Notes: a model not told the origin generated them from the sequence alone. Counted from the first letter of the stretch, positions 41,067-50,850 are shown. The stretch is 64,000 nt of DNA from Trogon surrucura (GCA_020746105.1 JAJGST010000022.1:2553135-2617134); one strand, 5' to 3'. Made by a program: numbers and translations.

Positions 41067-41287
41067 ATATTGTTACTGATTCCCATTATGTGTATGGCCT
41101 TTTGTGCAGAATTGAGTTTGCCTTTTTAAAACATGTTTCTAATCGTGTTCTTTTTATGCTGTTTCAGAAATTAGGCTTACTTTGTAGTAATCGCATACAC
41201 CAATACTTTGTGACACATACTCGTTCTCATTCTAATCTGCCTGGCCCGTTAGTCTAAGGTAATGCTCGGGCTGATTCTCTGGCTGCT
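41067..41287 (+). pseudogene. pol: RNase H tail of the young provirus
   Basis: Begins NIVTDSHYVYGLLCRIEF (third acidic site), runs through NRIHQYFVTHTRSHSNLPG, meets a stop at about 41255 and ends GNARADSLAAM. It nearly matches the W-family RNase H at 13061-13300. Confidence 0.82.
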
Positions 41288-42169
41288 ATGACTGCTGTTC
41301 CTGATGTATTAGGACAGGTTAGACTTTTGCATGCTTTTTATCATCAAACTAGCAAGGCTTTATCCAAACAGTTTAACATAACATCTCGACAAGCTCAAGA
41401 TGTTATTTTGTCATGTCCAGATTGTCAAGCGGTCACACCACTGAACTCTAATATAACAGCAGTCCCTCGTGGTCTTGCTCCCAATGACGTATGGCAAATG
41501 GATGTTACGCATATAGTTGAATTTGGTAAACTGAAATCTGTGCATGTTACTGTAGATACCTTCTCATCTTTTATTGTTGCCACAGCGCACAGTGGTGAAA
41601 AGTTTAGAGATGTTCGACTGCATTTGCTACGTGCTATTGCCACATTAAGAGTGCCATCACAGATAAAAACGGATAATGGTCCAGCTTATGTTTCTAATAA
41701 TTTTAAAGTATTTTTGCAGGAATGGGGAATATCTCATGTGATGGGGATACCTTATTCACCAACGGGACAGAGCATTGTGGAAAGAGCACATCTCATGCTG
41801 AAAAGAATGTTACAGAAACAGAAAAGCACTGTTGTCGGAATGTCTCCACACGAGAAGTTGTCTAAAGCAACGTATGTGTTAAATTTTCTGAATATATCCA
41901 GTTTTGATATGTTAACTCCTCATCTGAGATCTCAAAAAGAAAAACAGAAAGACTTGCCAAAGCCTAATGTACTGTATACGGATATTCATACTAATGAATG
42001 GAAAGGTCCGGTACCTCTGTTGACATGGGGAAGAGGTTATGGCTGTGTTTCTTTATCCACAGGACCTTATTGGCTGCCAGTGAAACGGATTAAGCCATTT
42101 AATGACCATGATTTGGTTCCTATCCCGCATGATGTGGCTGTGCAGCATCCTGTTACTTCAGTAGCGTAG
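41288..42169 (+). CDS. pol: Integrase of the young provirus (W family), open
   Basis: A 293-residue frame with the HHCC zinc finger (HAFYHQ ... SKQFNITS ... CPDC) and catalytic D72 (WQMDVTHI), D129 (KTDNGPAY) and E165 (QSIVERAH), an exact DD35E spacing. The C-terminal domain has NEWKGPVPLLTWGRGYGCVS and WLPVKRIKP. No start signal of its own: in the intact virus it would be cut from a Pol polyprotein. Here the upstream stop isolates it. Confidence 0.85.
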   Translation: MTAVPDVLGQVRLLHAFYHQTSKALSKQFNITSRQAQDVILSCPDCQAVTPLNSNITAVPRGLAPNDVWQMDVTHIVEFGKLKSVHVTVDTFSSFIVATAHSGEKFRDVRLHLLRAIATLRVPSQIKTDNGPAYVSNNFKVFLQEWGISHVMGIPYSPTGQSIVERAHLMLKRMLQKQKSTVVGMSPHEKLSKATYVLNFLNISSFDMLTPHLRSQKEKQKDLPKPNVLYTDIHTNEWKGPVPLLTWGRGYGCVSLSTGPYWLPVKRIKPFNDHDLVPIPHDVAVQHPVTSVA

Positions 42170-42443
42170 CAGCAACATGACCGTGCACTGGGCCTGCCTG
42201 TTGAATCCCTTTGTTTTTCCCAGTGACATGATGGGACTCTGAGGTACCGATTACCAGCGATGACATGGATTGGACTGGGAGAAGATGGTTACGGCTGATG
42301 GCAGAGCAATTATGGGAAGATGTAACTGTTTTCAATGTTACCCGTTGTACTGATATGTATTCTCGTTATGTGACTAACAATGAAGCTTATATTGGTTGTG
42401 TAAGACTGTCTAATCAAAGCCACATAATAGGTGTTAAGGTTTA
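42170..42443 (+). other. Spacer with a short unknown frame
   Basis: An 84-codon frame from ATG 42265 reads DVTVFNVTRCTDMYSRYV and YIGCVRLSNQSHIIGVK before entering segment Z. It has Cys and NXT sites like a surface glycoprotein piece, but I do not recognise it. About 85 bases before Z (GCTTATATTGGTTGTGTAAGACTG) also occur inverted at 52364-52425. Confidence 0.5.
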
Positions 42444-42811
42444 TGGTACTAACCAGCAGAGTGATCTTTTTTTAGCTGAAAGCAAGGCGGGGGAAACTAG
42501 CTGCCTTTTACTTTGTTAGAAGTGTGTGATTAAGGACCAAAATTGATAGGGAGACTCCCTTGCATTCTTCTTTCATCCCTGGCCAAGCTGTGAGAAGAAT
42601 TCAACGGAGCAAACAACACCAGATGTTCCCGCATTCAACGTTATGTAAGGTTGTTTATTTAAGAGTATAAATGCTGGACCCTCTTGCAGCGACTTCGGAA
42701 ACCTCACCTACGGGTGGACGCACTGCGTAGGACTTCCCAATTGTCGGGAGGGTTCTCCAGAAACCTCGCTGCAACAGGGGCTCCCCAGCGACTGCGGGTC
42801 TGGATGATTTA
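42444..42811 (+). repeat. Segment Z, copy 2
   Basis: Same module as 25189-25557 and, inverted, 52006-52363. It contains GAGTATAAATGCTGG. It sits between the two integrase pieces. Confidence 0.75.
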
Positions 42812-42835
42812 AGATAAAGGGGTGTTCAACACCAA

Positions 42836-43339
42836 TTGGGTGTCCCTTATAACAGCACTGGACAAGCCATTGTCGAACGAAAACATCAGGACCTTAAACG
42901 CTTATTCCGAGCGTTACGAAAAGAGGGAGAACATACCCTCACACCTCAGGAAATCGTTATGAAAGCGGTATATGTTCACAATTGGAAGACGTACATCGAT
43001 GTGGTAGATACTAAACAACAACTGACGCCCATTCAACTTCATCATCAAAGGAAAGGATCCTTATTAACACACGACGTTTCTGTACAAATTTGGGACCCCG
43101 CTACACAAAACTGGTTTGGACCGGTGAGATTATTAACTTGGGGGCGGGGTTATGCTTGTGTTTTTCTAGGTGACAAATCATCGTGGGTACCCGCGAAGTG
43201 GGTGAAACCGTGGATAGCGAAATATACTGAAGAACATAGCAGCCCAATTCAGGACGAGGTGACGCAGGGAACTACGTCTACGGCCTCTTCGCTCGATACT
43301 GGAACAAGAACTACGGATATCATTACCACTGGTACCTAA
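42836..43339 (+). CDS. pol: Second integrase C-terminal piece, different lineage
   Basis: A 167-codon frame starting inside the catalytic core (GVPYNSTGQAIVERKHQDLK, holding the Glu of DDE), then TPQEIVMKAVYVHNWKTY and the SH3-like end NWFGPVRLLTWGRGYACVFL with WVPAKWVKPW. It differs clearly in sequence from the integrase 700 bases upstream, so the element carries two integrase ends. The first two catalytic Asp residues are absent. It probably came along with the neighbouring env. Confidence 0.78.
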   Translation: MGVPYNSTGQAIVERKHQDLKRLFRALRKEGEHTLTPQEIVMKAVYVHNWKTYIDVVDTKQQLTPIQLHHQRKGSLLTHDVSVQIWDPATQNWFGPVRLLTWGRGYACVFLGDKSSWVPAKWVKPWIAKYTEEHSSPIQDEVTQGTTSTASSLDTGTRTTDIITTGT

Positions 43340-43700
43340 TACTGTAGCATTTCGGAGAGAAGTTGAGAAGCTTACAATTACTAAAGTGTGTGGACTACAC
43401 TGGCCACCTTGTGGCTGCACAGTGTGGCTCCAAGGACATTTTTACTGTGGAGGGTGAGGGAAACTGGTTTTTTTCTTATAATAGTAGACAGTGTTTTTTA
43501 GGTTGTTTAGTTTGTAGGTATAGGTCCGTCCCTGTTATACTTCATGAACTTCGTGTTTAGTTAAACTGTCCAGAGTTGTTTTTAAGAGAAGGAATTAGCC
43601 TTGTTATAGACACAAATCAATTCTATTATAAACTAGTTAATTATTGTCAAACATACTGATACTGTACAGTCTTAGTATTTGAAGAATTGCAAAAGTCATA
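43340..43700 (+). other. pol-env interval of the young provirus
   Basis: 360 bases without a supported gene. It is AT-rich near 43560-43690 and ends AAAGTCATA before the env ATG. A splice acceptor would be expected here, but I cannot pin one. Confidence 0.45.
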
Positions 43701-44939
43701 ATGATCCGCCTGATGTTCCTCACCTGTTTATGGATTAATTGGACATTAGCAGACTTCCCTATGACGAATTTTTGGGTACAATGGGCAAGTCAGACTGGCA
43801 ATGATGCCTTTTGCTTACATTTAACATCAGCAACTGATCCCTTTAAGACATGCTTAATTGGAACACCTGTATCCCCTTTTCAATTGGGTGACTGTAGAAA
43901 AGCAAGTAATAGCAGCCACTGTCTTGCCATGATTGTTAAGAATTTATCAGTGCCACTTCCTTGGGATCCCCAAGAGCTGGATTTACTAAACAGTCAAAAA
44001 CCAAATGGGTATGGGTGTATTTACTTTGGTTCCTGGAATTTGTCACTATCTCCAAAACAAAATTGGCTGACTCCCCATAAAAATTTTAATCATTCTGAGT
44101 ATTATGGATCTCGCCCTTATGGTTGGGGACCTGGACATTTATATTTAAACATCTCCTCTCCTCTTTCGTTACCGCCCCACATTTACTTGATCTGTGGCGA
44201 CCGTGCTTGGCAAGGAATTCCTAGCTTTGCTCACGGTGGTCCTTGTTACCTTGGTCATTTAGCCTTACTTGCTCCATCTAAAGAATTTTTTGCAACCTTG
44301 CATCATACCCGAACCAAAAGAAGTATTTCTCTATTGCCTCCTGACTGTAATGACGATGTGGAGCTATGGGGTCCCACAGCCAAGGTTTTTGCTTCCTTAA
44401 TTCCTGGCATTGGCACTTCTCATGCTTTACAACAAATTCAAAGACTGGCATGTTGGACAGCAAAACAAGCTAATGTCACTACTCAAGTAATATCCCAACT
44501 AGTCCAAGATATGAGCAGTCTGCGTCAAGCAGTCCTTCGAAATCGTGCTGCCATTGATTTTCTATTACTAGCTCAAAGTAAAGGGTGTGAGGAAATTCAA
44601 GGAATGTGCTGTTTTAACCTGTCGGATCATAGTGACTCGATTCACAAACAACTACATTGGCTTCAACAACATACACAAAAAATTACTGTAGGTCATAATC
44701 CTTTTGATGACTGGCTTTTGTCTTTTGGAATTCCTGCCTGGCTTAAAGATGGAATTAAGATGGTTATAATTATTATTGTTATCATATTGATTGTAGTTTG
44801 TATGGGACCTTGCATCATCCAATGCTTCTCTGCTCAGATCAGAAGGCTAGCTGATGCCGTGTTTGATAAAAGAGGGGGAGATGTTGCGGGCCTTGCTGGC
44901 GCCATAACATTGCAGCCTGCGCTTGGGAGAATACCTTAG
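43701..44939 (+). CDS. env: Envelope glycoprotein of the young provirus, full-length frame
   Basis: A complete 412-residue frame. Residues 1-17 form a signal peptide ending TLA. The surface subunit (about 18-207) is short and has four N-glycosylation sites or more (NSS70, NLS81, NLS113, NHS130, NIS150). The end has a CGDRAW ... CYLGHL pattern and the furin-type site RTKR at 204-207. The TM subunit has a hydrophobic-rich start (ASLIPGIG), helical heptads, an LRNRAAIDFLLLAQ region and the CX6CC motif C296-C303-C304, so it is a gamma-type fusion subunit. The membrane helix is ~353-376 with a 36-residue tail. The last 19 codons lie inside the 3' LTR. No stop or shift is seen. Confidence 0.88.
   Translation: MIRLMFLTCLWINWTLADFPMTNFWVQWASQTGNDAFCLHLTSATDPFKTCLIGTPVSPFQLGDCRKASNSSHCLAMIVKNLSVPLPWDPQELDLLNSQKPNGYGCIYFGSWNLSLSPKQNWLTPHKNFNHSEYYGSRPYGWGPGHLYLNISSPLSLPPHIYLICGDRAWQGIPSFAHGGPCYLGHLALLAPSKEFFATLHHTRTKRSISLLPPDCNDDVELWGPTAKVFASLIPGIGTSHALQQIQRLACWTAKQANVTTQVISQLVQDMSSLRQAVLRNRAAIDFLLLAQSKGCEEIQGMCCFNLSDHSDSIHKQLHWLQQHTQKITVGHNPFDDWLLSFGIPAWLKDGIKMVIIIIVIILIVVCMGPCIIQCFSAQIRRLADAVFDKRGGDVAGLAGAITLQPALGRIP
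44868..44881 (+). other. Polypurine tract of the young provirus
   Basis: AAAAGAGGGGGAGA directly before the 3' LTR, inside the env frame. Confidence 0.85.
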
Positions 44940-45337
44940 ATTCTTTGATCCTCGAGGTCAGCCTTCTGATGATGTGCCTCCCTGAAGCAAACAAGTCACG
45001 GATCATTAAGGTCAGTCTGCCCTTGTTTTGCTTCCTTGAAGCAAAACAAGGTTACAAATCTTTCTTGTTTGTCACTGAGAACAAAGACACTGGACATCTG
45101 GAGGTGCAACGTCCTGACAGTTTAAGTGTAGGCATATTAGATGTAACCGCACCAATCAGTAACTGTTGTAGTAGATAGAATGTAGTAATAACCAATGAGA
45201 TAACAGAAAGTGTAATGTACTGAGAGTTGAAAGAGTATAAATGTTTGGTAGAAAAGAATAAAGTTGGATCTGTTTGTTCGCGCTCATATTGAGTCGTTGC
45301 CTGCAGTTCCTGTTTCTCCAGCATGAGGCTCCCCGCA
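44882..45337 (+). repeat. 3' LTR-V of the young provirus (456 bp)
   Basis: Matches 37823-38278 base for base as read. The hairpin recurs at 45021-45051. Flanked on the right by ACACT, then integrase of provirus H. Confidence 0.93.
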
Positions 45338-46186
45338 ACACTTATAACCTCTACCATTAAATAGTACTGGATTTGGCCCTTCCCATTCTCTGGTCCTCAT
45401 GTTTTTATGATATACACGCAACCCTGGGATGGCTTGCGGGCTTCTTTCTTTTATGGTGGAATGATGTATACCAACGGCAGGCTCCTCTCTACCTTCTGTT
45501 AAAGAAAGAAAGTTTAGGGTAAAGAGTACTTTAGATAAACGGTTTACGACATCCACGTCATCACTCTGTTTTTGTTTTGCTAAATATTCTTTTACCGTAC
45601 AATTTGCCCTTTCTACAATAGCCTGTCCTGTTGGAGAGTGTGGAATTCCCGTGGTGTGTCTCACTCCCCATTTCTGCATAAACCTAGCTACCTGTTGGCC
45701 AACGTACGCAGGACCATTGTCCGTTAAAATTTCTGTAGGCACTCCCATAATTGCGAAACATACAGACAAGTGTCTTTCTACATGGAGCGCCTTTTCTCCT
45801 GGTTGTGCCGTGGCCCGTACGAACTTTGAATACGTATCTGTAGTTACATGAACATATTTTAGACTCCCATATTCAGGAACATGGGTCACATCCATCTGCC
45901 AAATCTCTAAGGCCTTTAGGCCCTTTGGGTTTGTCCCTAAACCGAGTCCCGGGCCATGATGACTACACGGAGGGCAGGCGCGAACAATTCCCTTTGTGTC
46001 CGTTAGGGTTATGTGGAACTGACGATGCAATGCTTTTGCATTTTGGTGAAACATTTCATGGCTACTTCTTGCTTTCTCAAAGATGTTTTGTGGCGGAACA
46101 TATGTGGCACGACTAACAGCCTCATCTGCTCGTGCATTGCCTTCCCCAAGGCCGTTCTCCCATTGGTGACTTTGTATGTGTATCAT
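45338..46186 (-). pseudogene. pol: Integrase of provirus H (disrupted by insertion)
   Basis: Minus strand: the RNase H tail (GNARADEAVSR) is followed by the HHCC finger (SHEMFHQNAKALHRQFH, ACPPC) and catalytic D99 (WQMDVTHV), D156 (LTDNGPAY) and E192 (GQAIVERANC), spaced DD35E. The frame is open to GPNPVLFNGRGYKC, where the young LTR enters. The last ~30 codons (GAGPVWVPSRFT) resume at 37822-37723. Confidence 0.87.
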
Positions 46187-46189
46187 ACA

Positions 46190-46792
46190 ATACGGATGTC
46201 ACCGCTGTCACAGAGCGTGACGCAACTGCACGAACAATTCCCCCAGACGCTGGTTCTGCGTTTTCCGCAGAAGTGCGTCTTCAATCCTTTGTACAACCCC
46301 AACAACATATAAGGAATTAGAAATCACATTGAGAGGCTCTTTGCTCCAGTTCTGGAAAGCCCAACATACAGCTTTCAGTTCGAGTATTTGTAAGCTATCT
46401 GCAACGTCACCCTGGACTGTATGCTGTTTCTACGCGCCCTGTTGTTGCCATACACATGCTGCGCTTCTCGTCTTCCGCCCTGCATCTCTGAAGACCGTCC
46501 TTCCATCCACTGGTTGCTTTGAGCACAGGGGTTTTTCTAGCCATTTGTGTTGCTCAATTACTTGCCATAGTGGGCCCTTAGGATGCTTGTTGTGAACCAG
46601 ACCAGAGTAGCCCAGCGATGCTTCCTGGATTTCGGTGGAGTGCCGCAGTTGCCATTCCAAGTCTTCATTTCTAACGGGAATACTAATGTCTGCCGGCTCC
46701 AACCCATCTATTTCTGTTATTCGAGATTGGCCTTTTTGGATCAACTTGGCGATGGCTTCTGTTCTTCTCATTAGGCGAAATTTAGGTTGCAC
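46190..46792 (-). pseudogene. pol: RNase H of provirus H
   Basis: 120-codon frame 46792-46430 with RT connection text (WLEKPLCSKQPVDGRT) and the first RNase H site, written VFRDAGRK. It then has stops before the second and third sites; the third region near 46290 reads ISNSLYVVG, with Asn for Asp as in copy I. Confidence 0.8.
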
Positions 46793-46855
46793 CGGTAAGA
46801 ATACCCATTCTGTTATTCTTGCTGACTCTCCAGGGGATTCTTCCCCCTTTTTCTT

Positions 46856-47835
46856 TTACCATTGAAGCACAATGGCAAGAGGGTTGGAATCTGTATTGAT
46901 GATAAGCAGTGACAGGAGGCGATCCTCAAGACGGCGTGCGCTCCATCCTGTTTGTAATTTAGCAGTTAATTGTTCAAGCGCTTTTGTTTGTTGTGCTGAG
47001 CAAGAACGGGGACTGTTAGCTTCTGTGCCTTGCAGCCATGGTGAAAATGGAAGTAAGTCATCACTGGTGATTCCAACAATGTTTCGCACCCATTGCAAAT
47101 CTCCCAAAAATTTTTGAGTGTCATGTACTGTCTGGATGTTTGTGTGTAATGTGATCCTCTGCGGCCTTATCTGTGCGTCTGATATTAGCCAACCCAAATA
47201 TTTCCAGGGTGCAGTTCATTGTACCTTTTCTGGGGCCACCACAAGACCTTGTTGACTCAATTGAGCAGTGAGCCAGGCTAAGTCGGTGTCATTCAAAGGC
47301 TGTTTTGTTGCAAGCTAAATATCATCCATGTAATAATAAATAATTGCTGAGGCAAACTTTTGACGAATCTGACGCAGGGCCCAATCGACATACAGCTGAC
47401 ACGATGGGAGAGTGACAAAACAACCCATTGAAAACTTCGAGTCAGTGCCGCCCTGTTAATCGAGGGTATAGTGAAGGCAAATCGTTGTCTATCTTCTGGA
47501 TGCAAGGGAATAATAAAAAAGCAGTCTTTTAAGTCTATTACTACAATGTGCCACTATTCTGGCATCATGGTGGGTGTTGGCAATCCAGGTTGAAGTGCTC
47601 CCATAGCTTGCATTTGATCGTTGACTCTTCGCAAGTCATGTAACAGTCGCCACTTTCCTGATTTTTTCGGTATTATGAAAATTGGGGTGTTCCATGGACT
47701 TACATATGATTTGATGTGGTCGGCCTGAAGTTATTCTTCCACAAGTTGTTCTGCTATTCGCAGCCTGTCTTTAGTCATCGACCACTGCTCCACCCATACG
47801 GGTGTATCGGTCACCCAGGTAATCTTTTGTATGGG
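46856..47835 (-). pseudogene. pol: RT of provirus H
   Basis: Fingers near 47750-47640 (WTPQFSYNSEN-like text is not preserved in one frame). The palm frame 47505-47293 has [12 protein letters not shown], and the catalytic YYMDDI near 47337-47318 is followed directly by a stop. The thumb 47197-46856 has GWLISDAQIRPQRITLH and DTQKFLGDLQWVRNIVGI. A beta-type RT with many lesions. Confidence 0.82.
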
Positions 47836-47855
47836 CGGCTGCTCGGCAGTGGCCG

Positions 47856-48977
47856 TCATGATAAATGCTGATCAGTGGTTAATACCATTCCGAGTTGAGA
47901 CAGCAAGTCTCTGCCTATCAGGCCTTGAAGAGTTGAAGGCAACTGCATGACATATGGCTGAAAGACTGTTTGTTGTCCATCTTCAAAAACTATAGTCACA
48001 GGGTCTCTGCTGGATTGAGGAGCTTTCATTCCTCCCACTCCCACAATCTGTGTCATGGGGGCCTGCAGGGGCCACGTGGGTGGCCAGTATTTTTGATTAA
48101 TGATGGTGACATCCGCTCCGGTGTCGAGCATTGGTCTTAACTGAACTGGACTTTCCCCCCGTTGTAGGGTGACTCTTCTTTGTGGTCGGGAATTCATGTC
48201 TAGTGTCAAGAAGACGTCAAATCCCGACGACCCAAAGCCTTCATCTCCTCTTTGCCTTTGTCCCTCTTTTGGATGTGGCTGATGTGGATGGGCTGCTTCG
48301 AGGGCAACAATCTGGGCAATCTTGCTTCCATTTGGAATGGTGACAGGTGGTTGCAATGCATAGACCATAATCTTTATTTGACCTGTATAGTCGGCATCAA
48401 TAACTCCCGGTAATACTACAACTCCTTGTTTGCCGGTAGACGATCGTCCCAGCAGTAGCCCTCCAACAAAAGAGTCAGTTGAAAATAATGGACCAAATGC
48501 AGTTGTCGGGATTAACGCTACTTGTTTGTCTTGCAGCGTAACTTCTATTGCGGTTGCCACATCCAAGCCGAGGCTTCCCCAGGTAGCGGGTTCGTTTCCT
48601 TGTAGGAAACCGTCTGGGGCTTGAGGTTGGGTGCTGATTTGTGTCTTGGCGCGCAGCCCCTGCACCCTGCACTTGTAGTTTTCCGCCTTCCTGCACGCCA
48701 TGGTAGCATGGGCGTCACTGTTACATATGTGACACCATACAGTCTTTTGGCATGTTCTTCTCCAGTGTCTGGATTCTCTGCAGCGAAAGCACGGTCCCGC
48801 TGCTGGCCCATTGGCTGCTTCTTTGTCTGGGTTACCAGGCCGGCTGTTTTTTCTTCCGGATAAAGCGGCTGCGATCACGTGTCCTTGCCTTTCAGTGGCA
48901 CCTTCCATGGCTGCGGTAAAGGCTGCAGCTTGGCTGCTTTGTTCTGCTCGTGATGCTCGTAATAACATTTCATCCAC
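47856..48977 (-). CDS. pro: Nucleocapsid-dUTPase-protease of provirus H, open
   Basis: A 373-residue minus-strand frame. Two CCHC zinc knuckles (CFRCRESRHWRRTC near residue 72 and CHICNSDAHATMAC near 86) bind RNA. A dUTPase domain follows (GSLGLDVATA, LLGRSSTGKQGVVVLPGVID, YTGQIKI, NGSKIAQIV). The aspartic protease has catalytic MLDTGADVTII and GLIGRDLLSQLG. In beta-type viruses this product arises by -1 frameshifting from gag; the gag frame ends near 48875, inside this frame. Longest intact coding stretch of provirus H, despite lesions elsewhere. Confidence 0.85.
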   Translation of the reverse strand: MDEMLLRASRAEQSSQAAAFTAAMEGATERQGHVIAAALSGRKNSRPGNPDKEAANGPAAGPCFRCRESRHWRRTCQKTVWCHICNSDAHATMACRKAENYKCRVQGLRAKTQISTQPQAPDGFLQGNEPATWGSLGLDVATAIEVTLQDKQVALIPTTAFGPLFSTDSFVGGLLLGRSSTGKQGVVVLPGVIDADYTGQIKIMVYALQPPVTIPNGSKIAQIVALEAAHPHQPHPKEGQRQRGDEGFGSSGFDVFLTLDMNSRPQRRVTLQRGESPVQLRPMLDTGADVTIINQKYWPPTWPLQAPMTQIVGVGGMKAPQSSRDPVTIVFEDGQQTVFQPYVMQLPSTLQGLIGRDLLSQLGMVLTTDQHLS

Positions 48978-50616
48978 TCCCGCGCCCTGTGGTAAGTGGC
49001 CAAAATGGCTTTAGTACATGAATTGGAATTTTCAGAAGCAAGTGTGCAGAACAAATGATCTTGCAGCGATTCGGTTAACTCGGTAGCGTCCTTAATGGCA
49101 GCAGACAATCGATCAACAAATTGATTAAATGGCTCGGTCATCCCTTGTCATACCGTTGCATACTGGGGTGATTTTTTCTTTTCTGGGACTGATAACAGCG
49201 CTCAATGAGCCAGAGTCTGAGAAACTTGATGCATGATTGTCGGATACGTCAGTTGTGTTGCAGTGGTGGCATAATTTCCGCTACCAGTCAACATATCTGC
49301 TTGTAACCCAAATAAAGGATCACTAACTTCGTGGTGTTTGTTGGCCTCTTCCAGAGCCAATCTTTTCCATTCTCTCTCCCACAGTAAATATTGTGACGGG
49401 CTTAATAATAACGAAGCAATATTAATGCAGTCATTTGGGCACAATACGTCTGCTGTAAAAATGAAATGTATAATACTTCGTTCAACTTCTGATCGGATGC
49501 CATGTGTGGTGACAGTCTGTTCCGCCTGTTGCAGGATTTTCCAATCATGTGGTTCCCAGGTCCCTTGTCCGTTACTAATGATAACGGGACACGCAATCAA
49601 ACTGGCTGCTTCCCAATGCCCTTCTGTTATAGCGTCTCTGATGACACCGCTCCGTTGCTGCTGCAAAGGATCCTTTATGGCTCGGGCTTGAAAGTCAGGC
49701 TTGAGTGAGGGAGCTGGTGGTAATGGGGGAGCTGAGGGTTCAACCGGTGGTACTATATGGGAGAATGGTTGAATCTCTCGCGGGACCTTAGATATGGTTT
49801 CTGGTTGTCTCCAAAGTGACGATGAAACTGGTTTAATGGTTTCTTCTATTTCTTGCTGTCTAATTGATAATTCATCGAGTTTGTTCAGGATCTTTTTCAG
49901 AGGTTCATTTGGATCTTCCTCTTTCTTGTTCCGAGGTCTCTTTGTTCCCTGTGTAGCTTGATCATTACCTCTGACAGACTTGTCAGGACTCAATTATGAT
50001 TCAGAATCCTCGTCGGAAGATGGTATCAAAGGTTTAAGTTTCGGGCGACAGCCCTGTGCCTCCTTTTTCTGTTGGGCCACGCCTTTTGAGTCCGTTGTCG
50101 GCTCGACTTCCTGGTTTTGCGCAGTTGCAATCTCCCATGGTGGTGAAACTTCCTCTTTCTCACTTTTCTTCAACAAGTCCTTCAGAGAGTAGCACACCGG
50201 GGCCGCTGTATCCTTCATGGGATGTGTCTGTCCTGCCCGAAAAAATGTCGCCAGTCAGGACGAGCAGGGAGTTTCTTACTTTGCCTTTTTCCTTTCCTGA
50301 CCTCCCCGCAAGGCTTCGATTGCCGCCGCTGTGACTTTCTTTTCTGCTTGGATAATTTCTAAGGTGCGTATTATGGTTTTCCAAACCTTCCTAGTTCTTT
50401 CGCTTCTTTTCCTTCTTTTCCTCCCTCTAAAGTACAGTCGCACAAAAGGTCTCCCACTTCACACCATTCCGTTGAGCTAAAGATTAAGGACAGGTCGTTC
50501 ATTTTCTCCTGCTTCTGAGCCCCTTGAATCAGGGCAAATACATCTTGCTCCTTTACTTTTTCTCCTCTCTTAGAGAGTACACCAACAAGGAGGCGAGTTG
50601 CTGCGTCAGTTTCCAT
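48875..50616 (-). pseudogene. gag: gag of provirus H
   Basis: Pieces in order: 50616-50371 (matrix-end, LLVGVLSKRGEKVKEQ and LIFSSTEWCEVGDLL, matching 39320-39470 of the young provirus), 50218-49994 (SLKDLLKKSEKEE linker, acidic end), 49993-49202 (capsid N-terminal half, HDWKILQQAEQTVTTHG, LLLSPSQYLLWEREWKRL) and 49141-48875 (GMTEPFNQFVDRLSAAIKDA homology region). Stops at 49202 and 49994 and shifts break it. The N-terminal matrix start is not seen. Confidence 0.82.
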
Positions 50617-50832
50617 CGCGGTCTTACCTGTGGCAGGGGCTTGGTCGACCTCTCAAGCTCTGGTCTCCGGTGCCCTTTTGGTCACACCTGGAACTCTCCT
50701 GCCTCCGGCTCTCCGGTTCCCAATTCGGCTCAGGTCCGATGCTTCGGAGTCTTTCCACATTTAAAAAATCTGCATTTAAGCAATAAGCGTCCATCCGCAT
50801 TTAAGCGATCCGCATTTAAGCGTCCATAGAGG
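50617..50832 (-). other. Leader of provirus H with splice donor and short repeats
   Basis: Minus sense has CCACAGGTAAGACC near 50630, a consensus splice donor. A GCTTAAATGCGGAT-type unit repeats three times at about 50765-50826. Confidence 0.6.
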
Positions 50833-50850
50833 GTCCCTGTTCGGCTGGCA
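50833..50850 (-). other. Primer binding site of provirus H, degraded tRNA-Lys3 type
   Basis: Minus sense TGCCAGCCGAACAGGGAC, three differences from the tRNA-Lys(3) site, two bases after the LTR end. Confidence 0.55.

Larger units (their letters stand above)
37823..45337 (+). mobile_element. Young mosaic provirus with identical LTRs
   Basis: A 7,515-bp element: LTR-V (37823-38278), tRNA-Trp primer site, matrix-type gag (38437-39549), A-tract and LTR-W scrap (39665-39996), capsid (40137-41066), RNase H tail and integrase (41067-42169), segment Z (42444-42811), a second integrase C-terminus (42836-43339), full env (43701-44939), polypurine tract and LTR-V (44882-45337). Target duplication ACACT (37818-37822, 45338-45342) lies inside integrase of provirus H. 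Protease and RT are missing, so it needs proteins in trans. Identical LTRs imply recent insertion. Confidence 0.9.
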
